From Steromphala cineraria (Eukaryota; Mollusca; Gastropoda; Trochida; Trochidae), in assembly GCA_916613615.1 (NCBI GenBank), contig OU744720.1, positions 77,589,338-77,653,337 of the forward strand: a stretch of DNA of 64,000 bases. Direction: 5' to 3'. A program made the position numbers and the translations under genes. Positions 10,081-20,455 of this stretch are shown one piece after another. The notes under the pieces were generated by a model, which saw only the letters and a program-made list of their open reading frames with translations, searched no databases and was not told the DNA's origin. Each line of letters starts with the position of its first letter. Positions within the stretch are counted from its first letter, which is position 1.

Positions 10081-10240
10081 AACGGAAGGCTGTATCCTGC
10101 TAAGGAGTCACATAGCGATATGAACCACCCTTTCCATGCTAGAAGATTTCTCATTAGCTGAACGGAAGGTTGTATGCTGCTAACGAGTGACATAGCGATA
10201 TGAACCACCCTTTTCATGCGAGAAGGTGTGTCATTAGCTG
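10081..10240. repeat. Two-copy tandem duplication, 80-bp period, diverged
   Basis: AACGGAAGG starts copies at 10,081 and 10,161. Each contains ACATAGCGATATGAACCACC and ends near TCATTAGCTG. The copies differ at many positions, so this duplication is older than its neighbours. The same block, preceded by AATGCTGGAATGAACG, returns at 11,470 and 13,251. Confidence 0.85.
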
Positions 10241-10409
10241 AAATAGAGAATGATAGTTGGAACCCAAGTGCAAAAATAGGTTATTATTGTGTCTTATGTT
10301 GATAACATGAATATTTGCAGTCCTGTATTATATCTGAGTTGTTAAAAAACATGAATTGAAATGATATAGGCTCTATTTATAGTGATCCATCTAAATTTAT
10401 TGATTACTT

Positions 10410-10580
10410 TTTGTGTAAGAGGTAAACAGTAACGAATCAAAATAACAAAATTACACTTGATATTCAGTGTTAAAGGCTTTTCAGAAAAAAATTCAACATT
10501 GTGGCCAACGTCAGCTATGACATCATCTACATAAAATGTTATATCTAGAAGCCCAAAAAAATTTGGTTGAAATATCTGTA
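10410..10580 (-). repeat. Diverged copy of the family B subterminal block
   Basis: GTAAGAGGTAAACAGTA followed by TTACACTTGATATTCAGTG and GTCAGCTATGACATCAT matches 14,177-14,310 and 361-503, in the same orientation. No palindromic terminus precedes it. It is probably an internal duplication or a remnant of another element within the upstream region. Confidence 0.6.
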
Positions 10581-10623
10581 GGCATTTTGTAGTTGGTTGA
10601 AATATCTGTAGGCGTTTTGTAGA
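10565..10623. repeat. Two-copy tandem duplication, 30-bp period
   Basis: GGTTGAAATATCTGTAGGC occurs at 10,565 and 10,595, with one base difference shortly after it (GGCATTTT against GGCGTTTT). Confidence 0.9.
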
Positions 10624-10749
10624 CATAACAAAAATATAAAGATAACTGCTACATCCTTATTCACAGAACCAAGAAATATATAGTAACACAATGTCAGTAT
10701 CACAAACATGAACACAAATGTGAAAATACCGAACCAAATTTATCAAAAC

Positions 10750-10935
10750 AAACCAATTTGATTTTAATAATTGTTTTCAATTTGTAAAAAAAAAACACAA
10801 AAAAGCCTAGCATTGTGAGCCGGAGCGTGTCAATGCCAGTCACAAACCAATTTGATTTTAATAATTGTTTTCAATTTGTAAAAAAAAAACACAAAAAAGC
10901 CTAGCATTGTGAGCCGGAGCGTGTCAATGCCAGTG
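10750..10935. repeat. Two-copy tandem duplication, 94-bp period
   Basis: AAACCAATTTGATTTTAATA begins at 10,750 and 10,844. Each copy continues through a run of A to GAGCCGGAGCGTGTCAATGC. I see no difference between the copies. Confidence 0.95.
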
Positions 10936-11046
10936 TTTTGCGAGAAAAGCATGCATCTCACTTTTCCATGTAACCCTACGGTCTCTCCAATCCATGAATG
11001 CGACTACATTAGGGAGAAGAGCATAAATAAAATCAGGACAGACAAT

Positions 11047-11325
11047 AAAACCAAACTATGACATCTTTCGCATCAAAGTACGCAGGACCCTCACAATCAC
11101 CGCCGAGAAAAGGTTCCTTACAAGCGTGAGTGAGTTGGTGTTTAACGTGCAAAAGCACACAGTTCAGAAACAATTGTAATTATCACATAAAACCAAACTA
11201 TGACATCTTTCGCATCAAAGTACGCAGGACCCTCACAATCACCGCCGAGAAAAGGTTCCTTACAAGCGTGAGTGAGTTGGTGTTTAACGTGCAAGCACAC
11301 AGTTCAGAAACAATTGTAATTATCA
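11047..11325. repeat. Two-copy tandem duplication, 142-bp period
   Basis: AAAACCAAACTATGACATCT begins at 11,047 and 11,189. The copies run through GCAGGACCCTCACAATCACC and AGTGAGTTGGTGTTTAACG to TTCAGAAACAATTGTAATTA. The only difference noticed is a two-base length change near GTGCAAAAGCACAC against GTGCAAGCACAC. Confidence 0.95.
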
Positions 11326-12239
11326 AAAAGATCGAACCAAACTCAAAAGTTCAAAGAATGCAAAATGTAAAATACAAAATGCAAAATAGAATATCTTTGT
11401 AAATGTCAACATTACATTCGTAATACATGACAGGAGTCAAACATTCAAAACTGAAGGCAATGAGAATATAATGCTGGAATGAACGCCGTGATGTACGGTT
11501 TAGCTACCAAAGGCATTGCGATATGAACCACCCTTCCCATGCGAGAAGGTTAATGATTTGCTTAAAAAAATCCCAAGGTCTGAATTTGAGCACTTTCCAA
11601 TATGCAAAGTTTGACCCTTCCTCCTGACCGGAAATGACTGTTCGCGAGCGATTTTATTTTTTTAATTTCATGACCATACTTAGGGCTAGCTCTCATGCAA
11701 AAATCATATAATTCGTCGGTCAGGTTTTCGAGTTATCTGCCCTTGAAAATTGATATTTTTTAACAATTGTCAAACTTTGAAAGGTTATTGCGCAAAAAGT
11801 ATTTTGAATTTTCCAATTTTTAAACAAACTTGTTATAGACCAGGGTCATGACTATATCATGTGCAAATGTCAGCTCTCTAGTACAAATATTAAAAAAGAA
11901 CCGAATCGGCAAAGGTGCATGGGGTCGGACTGTTGTAAAAAGTGTTTAAAATAAAGATGGCGGCCAAATCACGTGACCTACAAATTTGTCATGATATGCT
12001 TTTTTGCATTATTTTTGATTGCGCATCTTTTAAAAAAAATTTCAAGTCTCTAAGTGGATTTTGAAAAAAAAATCAATGTTAAATTTTCGACTTTGGATTC
12101 GAACTGGACCTTTAATGTACGAACCGATTTTGCCCAAAAGCTTAGTTTATCGATTCCAGGGTGAGGGGTACCTGCATGTCAAGTTTGGGCAAATTTGAAC
12201 AAGCGGTTTGAGCTGTGGATCCGTCACAAAAATTGTACA

Positions 12240-12271
<32 letters not shown>

Positions 12272-12290
12272 GAAATCGGATAAAAACAAT

Positions 12291-12319
12291 AGGTCTTCAC
12301 GACTTTGTCTTGAAGACCT
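12291..12319 (-). other. Transposon 5' terminal hairpin, family A
   Basis: The sequence is an imperfect inverted repeat: arm AGGTCTTCA, a mismatch, GAC, loop TTT, GTC, a mismatch, arm TGAAGACCT. It is preceded on the plus strand by AAATCGGATAAAAACAAT and the (AAT)n tract. Copies of this 29-bp hairpin lie at 13,151, 13,219, 14,066, 17,169, 19,626, 21,282, 21,341, 21,394, 23,061, 23,114, 23,179 and 24,704. Its outer arm is the inverted repeat of the sequence inside the 3' palindrome, so it is the opposite terminus of the same elements. Confidence 0.75.
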
Positions 12320-12321
12320 AA

Positions 12322-13179
12322 CTAGGACTGCCGCGGCAGTACTTAGGTCTTCAAGATTCCTGTTTGACCTTCACATACTGTTTGACCTTCACATGCACGT
12401 TTGACCTTCACATGCATGTTTGTTAAAGAGGTTTAAACCATACCGACCAAAACATCACTTTTTAATATGCAAAGTTTGACCCTTCCTCCTGACCGGAAGT
12501 GACTGTTCGCGAGCGATTTTATTCTTTTATCTTGAAGACCTTGCTCATGTCTAACTGTCATGCAAAAATCATTAAGTTCTAAGGTCTGGTTTTTTAGTTA
12601 TCTGCCGTTGAAGTTTGCGATTTTGAGATTTTGGTCAACTTTGAAAGGTCACAGCACAAAAAGTATTGTAGTTAAGTACTTTAAAAGAAAAGATTTTAAA
12701 CTACAATGCTTCAGCTACATTCAGTATGAATTACAGCTCTGTAGTGCAAGTATCTTCAGAGAAGAAGATTGTCAAAGGCGGGTGGGGTCGGAAACGGTCG
12801 AAAATGCACTAAAAGCAAGATGGCGGCCAAAGCACGTGACCTACGAATTTGTCCTGATTTCCTTTTTTTCATTATTTTTCATTGCGCTTCTTTTAAAAAA
12901 AATTTAAAGTCTCTAAGTGCATTTTGAAAAAAAAATCAATGTTAAATTTTCGACTTTGGATTCGAACTGGACCTTTAATGTACGAGCCGATTATGCCCAA
13001 AAGCTTAGTTTATCGATTCCAGGGTAAGGGGTACCTGCATGTCAAGTTTGGGCGAATTTGAACAAGCGGTTTGAGCTGTAGATGTCTCACAAAAATTGTA
13101 CAAATAATAATAATAATAATAAGAACTTGAAGAATAAGTGTAATAACAATAGGTCTTCACGACTTTGTCTTGAAGACCT
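12322..13179 (-). mobile_element. Short non-autonomous family A element, both ends present
   Basis: It runs from the CTAG/palindrome end at 12,322 to the hairpin end at 13,151-13,179. It contains three spaced TTTGACCTTCACAT units, an ETS-like CCGGAAGTGAC (12,493), TCGCGA (12,507), AAGATGGCGGCC (12,817) and CACGTG (12,833), then a poly-A-interrupted block and (AAT)n. It belongs to the subtype carrying GGGTGGGGTCGGAAACGG. It has no convincing coding capacity. Confidence 0.7.
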
Positions 13180-13218
13180 AATAATAATAAGAACTTGAAG
13201 AAATCGGATAAAAACAAT

Positions 13219-13247
13219 AGGTCTTCACGACTTTGTCTTGAAGACCT
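13219..13247 (-). other. Orphan stacked 5' hairpin end, family A
   Basis: A second complete 5' terminal hairpin lies only 39 bp beyond the first (13,151-13,179), separated by AATAATAATAAG and the usual GATAAAAACAAT leader. It has no body of its own next to it. It is best read as the 5' end of an outer element whose (AAT)n tract received another insertion. Confidence 0.7.
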
Positions 13248-13250
13248 AAT

Positions 13251-14094
13251 AATGCTGGAATGAACGCCGTGATGTACGGTTTAGCTACCAAAGGCATTGC
13301 GATATGAACCACCCTTCCCATGCGAGAAGGTTAATGATTTGCTTAAAAAAATCCCAAGGTCTGAATTTGAGCACTTTCCAATATGCAAAGTTTGACCCTT
13401 CCTCCTGACCGGAAATGACTGTTCGCGAGCGATTTTATTTTTTTAATTTCATGACCATACTTAGGGCTAGCTCTCATGCAAAAATCATATAATTCGTCGG
13501 TCAGGTTTTCGAGTTATCTGCCCTTGAAAATTGATATTTTTTAACAATTGTCAAACTTTGAAAGGTTATTGCGCAAAAAGTATTTTGAATTTTCCAATTT
13601 TTAAACAAACTTGTTATAGACCAGGGTCATGACTATATCATGTGCAAATGTCAGCTCTCTAGTACAAATATTAAAAAAGAACCGAATCGGCAAAGGTGCA
13701 TGGGGTCGGACTGTTGTAAAAAGTGTTTAAAATAAAGATGGCGGCCAAATCACGTGACCTACAAATTTGTCATGATATGCTTTTTTGCATTATTTTTGAT
13801 TGCGCATCTTTAAAAAAAAAATTCAAGTCTCTAAGTGGATTTTGAAAAAAAAATCAATGTTAAATTTTCGACTTTGGATTCGAACTGGACCTTTAATGTA
13901 CGAACCGATTTTGCCCAAAAGCTTAGTTTATCGATTCCAGGGTGAGGGGTACCTGCATGTCAAGTTTGGGCAAATTTGAACAAGCGGTTTGAGCTGTGGA
14001 TCCGTCACAAAAATTGTACAAATAATAATAATAATAATAATAATAAGAAATCGGATAAAAACAATAGGTCTTCACGACTTTGTCTTGAAGACCT
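13251..14094 (-). mobile_element. 3'-truncated copy of the 5' end of the large transposon
   Basis: About 844 bp nearly identical to 11,470-12,319. It begins at AATGCTGGAATGAACGCCG and ends in the hairpin at 14,066-14,094. It includes sequence (about 13,251-13,375) found only in the autonomous element, not in the short family A copies. There is no palindrome or CTAG at its left edge: it abuts the preceding AAGACCTAAT directly. It therefore derives from the autonomous copy by premature ending or recombination. Confidence 0.7.
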
Positions 14095-14096
14095 AA

Positions 14097-15526
14097 CTAG
14101 GATTGACGCGTCAATACTTAGGTCTTCAGATTCCTCTTTGAACTTCACATACTGTTTGACCTTCACATGACTTTTTGTCTAAGAGGTAAACAGTAGCTAA
14201 TACATTATCAAAATGACCAAATTCCACTTGTTATTCAGTGTTAAAGACTTTTCAGAAAAATTCATCATGGTTGCCAGTGTCAGCTATGACATCATTCTTC
14301 AGAGAATATTATTCCTAGTAGCAGAAAAAAATTTGGTTAAATTATCTCCCACCGTTTTCGAGATACATGTGATTTAACGTTGTAATGTAAAGAAAACACT
14401 GAAATTTGAAGATTTTTTTACCCCTACTCCATGTTGGTCCTTCTATCTCCTTAACTATCAAAATTTTTATGATAAAGTACAACATAGCAAAAGTTGTGCT
14501 TGGAATGGCGTATGAGAAAACACAATCAATTAAAAGATATCTTTATTAATAAAGAAACTGTGGAACCTTGAAATGTGCTAAAAATGAGGATTTTCCCAAA
14601 ATCGCAATATTCAAGGACTGGTCAAGGACAGAATTTTTTTTATCATGACTTGTTGATATTTTTTTCCGTCTACTCATTACATCTGCTTCACAAAACATCA
14701 ATGATAAAATTTCTATCTGTAACAGTTTTGAATCTAAAATTCTCAAAGTAAAATAACCCTAACAAAATGTTAAAATCGCCGAAAAATGAAAAACAACTCT
14801 TTATGTCCACATATTTCCTTTAATATCAACTTTTATATAATAATGACCTGTAGTGAACTTGTTCACCTATCATTGTAGAACAGATTACATCAAACAGATT
14901 TCATTTTTGACATTTCCTTACAGAGTGGTGCCCCTTTGAACGTAACACGAAAAATGACACTTAAAAAAAATGTCGAACTCCAAGGGCAGATAACTCGAGT
15001 AACAGGTCAAAAATTAAAAATTCGCGGTATTCACGTTTTTACACACTCATTAAGCTTTCTAACGAGCTATCACACTAGACTGTATGTATTGCAGTTAGGG
15101 AGGAGAAGATTTTCAAAGACGCATACCATCAGAACCGCGAAATTTCCGAAATTTTTTAGTTTTTTGAAAATAGAAAAAAATCTAATTATACGGCCGAAAA
15201 CCGCTATGGGCTCAATCGATGAGGAATGTTGTTGCCCACATTTTGGTGAAAGTTTTTTGAAATTATCTCCCTTAGTTACCGAGAAATCGAGGTTTGCAGT
15301 TTTTTCGTTTAAGGGGAGATAACTCAAAAACAAATTCGAAATTCAAAAATCGCCCAGGACATTCACTAATTTGGGTCAAACTCTACAATCCCTGAAAGTT
15401 TCATGAAAATCGGCTTGTCAATAAGATCAGAAATCTTGACAGAAAAAACGTCCAAATAATAATAATAATAATAATAATAATAATCCGGATAATAACAATA
15501 GGTCTTTGACTTTCGTCTGAAGACCT
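14097..15526 (-). mobile_element. Non-autonomous family B element, copy 1
   Basis: About 1.43 kb from CTAG with palindrome ATTGACGCGTCAAT to a hairpin of its own type, AGGTCTTTGAC...GTCTGAAGACCT (15,500-15,526). The body differs from family A except at the ends and at subterminal sequence shared with 361-503. It contains repeated GTTATCTCCC/GGGAGATAAC motifs (about 14,345, 14,985, 15,262, 15,314). ORFs of up to 128 codons overlap on both strands and look incidental. Confidence 0.7.
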
Positions 15527-15534
15527 AATAATAA

Positions 15535-16339
15535 CTAGGACTGCCGCGGCAGTACTTAGGTCTTCAAGATTCCTGTTTGACCTTCACATACTGTTTGACC
15601 TTCACATGCATGTTTGACCTTCACATGCATGTTTGTTAAAGAGGTTTAAGCCATACCGACCAAAACATCACTTTTTAATATGCAAAGTTTGACCCTTCCT
15701 CCTGACCGGAAGTGACTGTTCGCGAGCAATTTTATTTTTTTAATTTGAAGACCATACTCAGGGCTAGCTGTCATGCAAAAATCATAAAATTCGACGGTCA
15801 GGTTTTCGAGTTATCTGCCCTTGAAAATTGATATTTTGGAAAATTGTCAAACTTTGAAAGATTATTACGCAAAAAGGATTTTGAATTTTTGAATTTTGAA
15901 AGAAACTTGTTATAGACCAGGGTCTTGGCTATATCATGTGCAAATTTCAGCTCTCTAGTACAAATATTAAAAAAGAACCGATTCGGCAAAGGTGCATGGG
16001 GTCGGACTGTTGTAAAAAGTGTTTAAAATCAAGATGGCGGCCAAATCACGTGACCTACAAATTTGTCCCGATATGCTTTTTTGCATTATTTTTGATTGCG
16101 CATCTTTTAAAAAAAATTTCAAGTCTCTAAGTGCATTTTGAAAAAAAAATCAATGTTAAATTTTCGACTTTGGATTCGAACTGGACCTTTAATGTACGAA
16201 CCGATTTTGCCCAAAAGCTTAGTTTATCGATTCCAGGGTGAGGGGTACCTGCATGTCAAGTTTGGGCAAATTTGAACAAGCGGTTTGAGCTGTGGATCCG
16301 TCACAAAAATTGTACAAATAATAATAATAATAATAATAA
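15535..16339 (-). mobile_element. Family A element lacking an adjacent 5' hairpin, subtype 1
   Basis: It starts with the CTAG/palindrome end and carries AAGATGGCGGCCAAATCACG at 16,031. It ends in (AAT)n directly joined to the next element's CTAG at 16,340. Subtype 1 is marked by GCATGGGGTCGGACTGTTG, shared with the autonomous copy at 11,920-11,940. The missing 5' end is consistent with another element inserted in its (AAT)n tract. Confidence 0.7.
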
Positions 16340-17197
16340 CTAGGACTGCCGCGGCAGTACTTAGGTCTTCAAGATTCCTGTTTGACCTTGACATACTGTT
16401 TGACCTTCACATGCATGTTTGACCTTCACATGAATGTTTGTTAAAGAGGGTTCAAACATACTCAGCAAAACACCACTTTTCCATATGCAAAATTTGACCC
16501 TTCCCCCTGACCGGGAATGACTGTTCGCGAGCGATTTTATTCTTTTATCTTGAAGACCTTGCTCATGTCTAAGTCTCATGTAAAAATCATTAAGTTCTAC
16601 GGTCTGGTTTTTGAGTTATCTGCCCTTGAAGTTGGCGATTTTTAGATTTTGGTCAACTTTGAAAGGTCACAGCACAAAAAGTATTAATGTTAGCACCATA
16701 AATCGACATCGCTTTTATGTACAATACTTCAGCTACATTCAGTATAAATTTCAGCTCTCTAGTGCAAGTATCTTCAGAGGAGTAGGCTTTTAAAGGCGGG
16801 TGGGGTCGGAAACGGTCGAAAATACACTGAAAGCAAGATGGCGGACAAACCACGTGACCTACGAATTTGTCCTGATTCCCTTTTTTTAATCATTTTTCAT
16901 TGCGCATCTTTTAAAAAAAAATTCAAGTCTCTAAGTGCAATTTGAAAAAAAAATCAATGTTAAATTTTCGATTTTGGATTCGAACTGGACCTTTTACGTA
17001 CGGGTCGATTGTGCCCAAAAGCTTAGCATGTCGATTCCAGAGTATGGGGTATCTTCATGCCAAGTTTGGTTGAATTTGGAGCAGCCGTTTGAGCTGTAGA
17101 TCGGTCACAAAAATTGTACAAATAATAATAATAATAAGAAGAACTTGAAGAATAAGTGTAATAACAATAGGTCTTCCAGACTTTGTCTTGAAGACCT
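16340..17197 (-). mobile_element. Short family A element with both ends, subtype 2 variant
   Basis: From the palindrome at 16,340 to a hairpin at 17,169-17,197 with the variant arm AGGTCTTCCAGAC. The YY1-like site is altered to AAGATGGCGGACAAACCACG (16,835) and the ETS-like site to CCGGGAATGAC. It is among the more diverged members, so probably older. Confidence 0.7.
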
Positions 17198-17199
17198 AA

Positions 17200-17998
17200 C
17201 TAGGACTGCCGCGGCAGTACTTAGGTCTTCAAGATTCCTGTTTGACCTTGACATACTGTTTGACCTTCACATGCATGTTTGACCTTCACATGCATGTTTG
17301 TTAAAGAGGTTTAAGCCATACCGACCAAAACATCACTTTTTAATATGCAAAGTTTGACCCTTCCTCCTGACCGGAAGTGACTGTTCGCGAGCAATTTTAT
17401 TTTTTTAATTTGAAGACCATACTCAGGGCTAGCTCTCATGCAAAAATCATAAAATTCGACGGTCAGGTTTTCGAGTTATCTGCCCTTGAAAATTGATATT
17501 TTGGAAAATTGTCAAACTTTGAAAGATTATTACGCAAAAAGGATTTTGAATTTTTGAATTTTGAAAGAAACTTGTTATAGACCAGGGTCTTGGCTATATC
17601 ATGTGCAAATTTCAGCTCTCTAGTACAAATATTAAAAAAGAACCGATTCGGCAAAGGTGCATGGGGTCGGACTGTTGTAAAAAGTGTTTAAAATCAAGAT
17701 GGCGGCCAAATCACGTGACCTACAAATTTGTCCCGATATGCTTTTTTGCATTATTTTTGATTGCGCATCTTTTAAAAAAAGTTGTAGGTCTCTAAGTACA
17801 TTTTGAAAAAAAAATCAATGTTAAATTTTGAATTTTGGAATCGAACTGGACCTTTAATGTACGAGCCGATTATGCCCAAAAGCTTAGTTTATCGATTCCA
17901 GGGTAAGGGGTACCTGCATGTCAAGTTTGGGCAAATTTGAACAAGCGGTTTGAGCTGTGGATCCGTCACAAAAATTGTACAAATAATAATAATAATAA
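17200..17998 (-). mobile_element. Family A element lacking an adjacent 5' hairpin, subtype 1
   Basis: About 800 bp beginning two bases after the preceding hairpin. It carries AAGATGGCGGCCAAATCACG at 17,696. Its right part (from about 17,718) is the closest match to the partial element at 1-277. It ends in (AAT)n followed directly by CTAG of the next element. Confidence 0.7.
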
Positions 17999-18796
17999 CT
18001 AGGACTGCCGCGGCAGTACTTAGGTCTTCAAGATTCCTCTTTGACCTTCACATACTGTTTGACCTTCACATGCATGCTTGACCTTCACATGCATGTTTGT
18101 TAAAGAGGTTTCAGTCATATGAAGCAAAACACCACTTTTGCATATGCAAAATTTGACGTCTCCTCCTGACCGGAAGTGACTGTTCGCGAGCGATTTTATT
18201 CTTTTATCTTAAAGACCTTGCTAATGTCTTACTCTCATGCAAAAATCATAAAATTCTATGGTCTGGTTTTGGAGTTATCTGCCCTTGAATTTGGCGATTT
18301 TTCGATTTTGGACCACTTTGAAAGGTTATAACACAAAAAGTATTATTGTTAGGACCATAAAAAGAAAAGATTTTAAACTACAATGCTTCAGCTACATTCA
18401 GTATGAATTTCAGCTCTCTGGTGCAAGTATCTTCAGAGAAGAAGATTGTCAAAGGCGGGTGGGGTCGGAAAAGGTCGAAAATGCACTAAAAGGAAGATGG
18501 CGGCCAAAGCAGGTGACCTACGAATTTGTCCTGATTTCCTTTTTTTCATTATTTTTCATTGCGCTTCTTTTAAAAAAGATTTCAAGTCTCTAAGTGCATT
18601 TTGAAAAAAAAATCAATGTTAAATTTTCGACTTTGGATTCGAACTGGACCTTTAATGTACGAGCCGATTATGCCCAAAAGCTTAGTTTATCGATTCCAGG
18701 GTAAGGGGTACATGCATGTCAAGTTTGGGCAAATTTGAACAAGCGGTTTGAGCTGTAGATCCCACACAAAAATTGTACAAATAATAATAATAATAA
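17999..18796 (-). mobile_element. Family A element lacking an adjacent 5' hairpin, subtype 2
   Basis: About 798 bp carrying CCGGAAGTGAC (about 18,170) and AAGATGGCGGCCAAAGCAGG at 18,494, where the E-box is mutated to CAGGTG. It ends in (AAT)n joined to the second copy of the 2,457-bp block. Confidence 0.7.
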
Positions 18797-19654
18797 CTAG
18801 GACTGCCGCGGCAGTACTTAGGTCTTCAAGATTCCTGTTTGACCTTGACATACTGTTTGACCTTCACATGCATGTTTGACCTTCACATGAATGTTTGTTA
18901 AAGAGGGTTCAAACATACTCAGCAAAACACCACTTTTCCATATGCAAAATTTGACCCTTCCCCCTGACCGGGAATGACTGTTCGCGAGCGATTTTATTCT
19001 TTTATCTTGAAGACCTTGCTCATGTCTAAGTCTCATGTAAAAATCATTAAGTTCTACGGTCTGGTTTTTGAGTTATCTGCCCTTGAAGTTGGCGATTTTT
19101 AGATTTTGGTCAACTTTGAAAGGTCACAGCACAAAAAGTATTAATGTTAGCACCATAAATCGACATCGCTTTTATGTACAATACTTCAGCTACATTCAGT
19201 ATAAATTTCAGCTCTCTAGTGCAAGTATCTTCAGAGGAGTAGGCTTTTAAAGGCGGGTGGGGTCGGAAACGGTCGAAAATACACTGAAAGCAAGATGGCG
19301 GACAAACCACGTGACCTACGAATTTGTCCTGATTCCCTTTTTTTAATCATTTTTCATTGCGCATCTTTTAAAAAAAAATTCAAGTCTCTAAGTGCAATTT
19401 GAAAAAAAAATCAATGTTAAATTTTCGATTTTGGATTCGAACTGGACCTTTTACGTACGGGTCGATTGTGCCCAAAAGCTTAGCATGTCGATTCCAGAGT
19501 ATGGGGTATCTTCATGCCAAGTTTGGTTGAATTTGGAGCAGCCGTTTGAGCTGTAGATCGGTCACAAAAATTGTACAAATAATAATAATAATAAGAAGAA
19601 CTTGAAGAATAAGTGTAATAACAATAGGTCTTCCAGACTTTGTCTTGAAGACCT
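18797..19654 (-). mobile_element. Short family A element, duplicate of 16,340-17,197
   Basis: It has both ends, with the same variant hairpin (19,626-19,654) and the same mutated sites as its partner. That makes it a product of the block duplication rather than of an independent insertion. Confidence 0.7.
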
Positions 19655-19656
19655 AA

Positions 19657-20455
19657 CTAGGACTGCCGCGGCAGTACTTAGGTCTTCAAGATTCCTGTTT
19701 GACCTTGACATACTGTTTGACCTTCACATGCATGTTTGACCTTCACATGCATGTTTGTTAAAGAGGTTTAAGCCATACCGACCAAAACATCACTTTTTAA
19801 TATGCAAAGTTTGACCCTTCCTCCTGACCGGAAGTGACTGTTCGCGAGCAATTTTATTTTTTTAATTTGAAGACCATACTCAGGGCTAGCTCTCATGCAA
19901 AAATCATAAAATTCGACGGTCAGGTTTTCGAGTTATCTGCCCTTGAAAATTGATATTTTGGAAAATTGTCAAACTTTGAAAGATTATTACGCAAAAAGGA
20001 TTTTGAATTTTTGAATTTTGAAAGAAACTTGTTATAGACCAGGGTCTTGGCTATATCATGTGCAAATTTCAGCTCTCTAGTACAAATATTAAAAAAGAAC
20101 CGATTCGGCAAAGGTGCATGGGGTCGGACTGTTGTAAAAAGTGTTTAAAATCAAGATGGCGGCCAAATCACGTGACCTACAAATTTGTCCCGATATGCTT
20201 TTTTGCATTATTTTTGATTGCGCATCTTTTAAAAAAAGTTGTAGGTCTCTAAGTACATTTTGAAAAAAAAATCAATGTTAAATTTTGAATTTTGGAATCG
20301 AACTGGACCTTTAATGTACGAGCCGATTATGCCCAAAAGCTTAGTTTATCGATTCCAGGGTAAGGGGTACCTGCATGTCAAGTTTGGGCAAATTTGAACA
20401 AGCGGTTTGAGCTGTGGATCCGTCACAAAAATTGTACAAATAATAATAATAATAA
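19657..20455 (-). mobile_element. Family A element, duplicate of 17,200-17,998
   Basis: It has no adjacent 5' hairpin and ends in (AAT)n followed directly by CTAG. It is identical to its partner in the stretches compared. Confidence 0.7.

Larger units (their letters stand above)
278..12320 (-). mobile_element. Autonomous Helitron2/Helentron-type rolling-circle transposon, about 12 kb
   Basis: Read on the minus strand, the element starts at the right with TAGGTCTTCAAGAC folded into a hairpin (12,291-12,319), followed by a (TTA)n tract. It ends at the left with the inverted repeat TCTTGAAGACCTAA, the palindrome ACTGCCGCGGCAGT and CTAG (278). This asymmetric terminal inverted repeat layout with a 3' hairpin is the architecture described for Helitron2/Helentron. 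Inside lie the Rep-helicase-endonuclease gene, a minisatellite and a duplicated upstream region. The first about 85 bp (278-360) and last about 720 bp (11,600-12,320) match the short family A copies, which look like internal deletion derivatives. Positions 361-503 match family B. The boundaries are inferred by pairing ends. A nested insertion starting near 503 is the main alternative. Confidence 0.6.
16340..18796. repeat. First copy of a 2,457-bp tandem duplication
   Basis: Every landmark recurs 2,457 bp downstream: element ends at 16,340/18,797, 17,200/19,657 and 17,999/20,456, and the hairpin at 17,169/19,626. Spot comparison along the block found no difference. The block starts and ends at an element boundary in (AAT)n and contains three family A elements. 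Confidence 0.95.
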
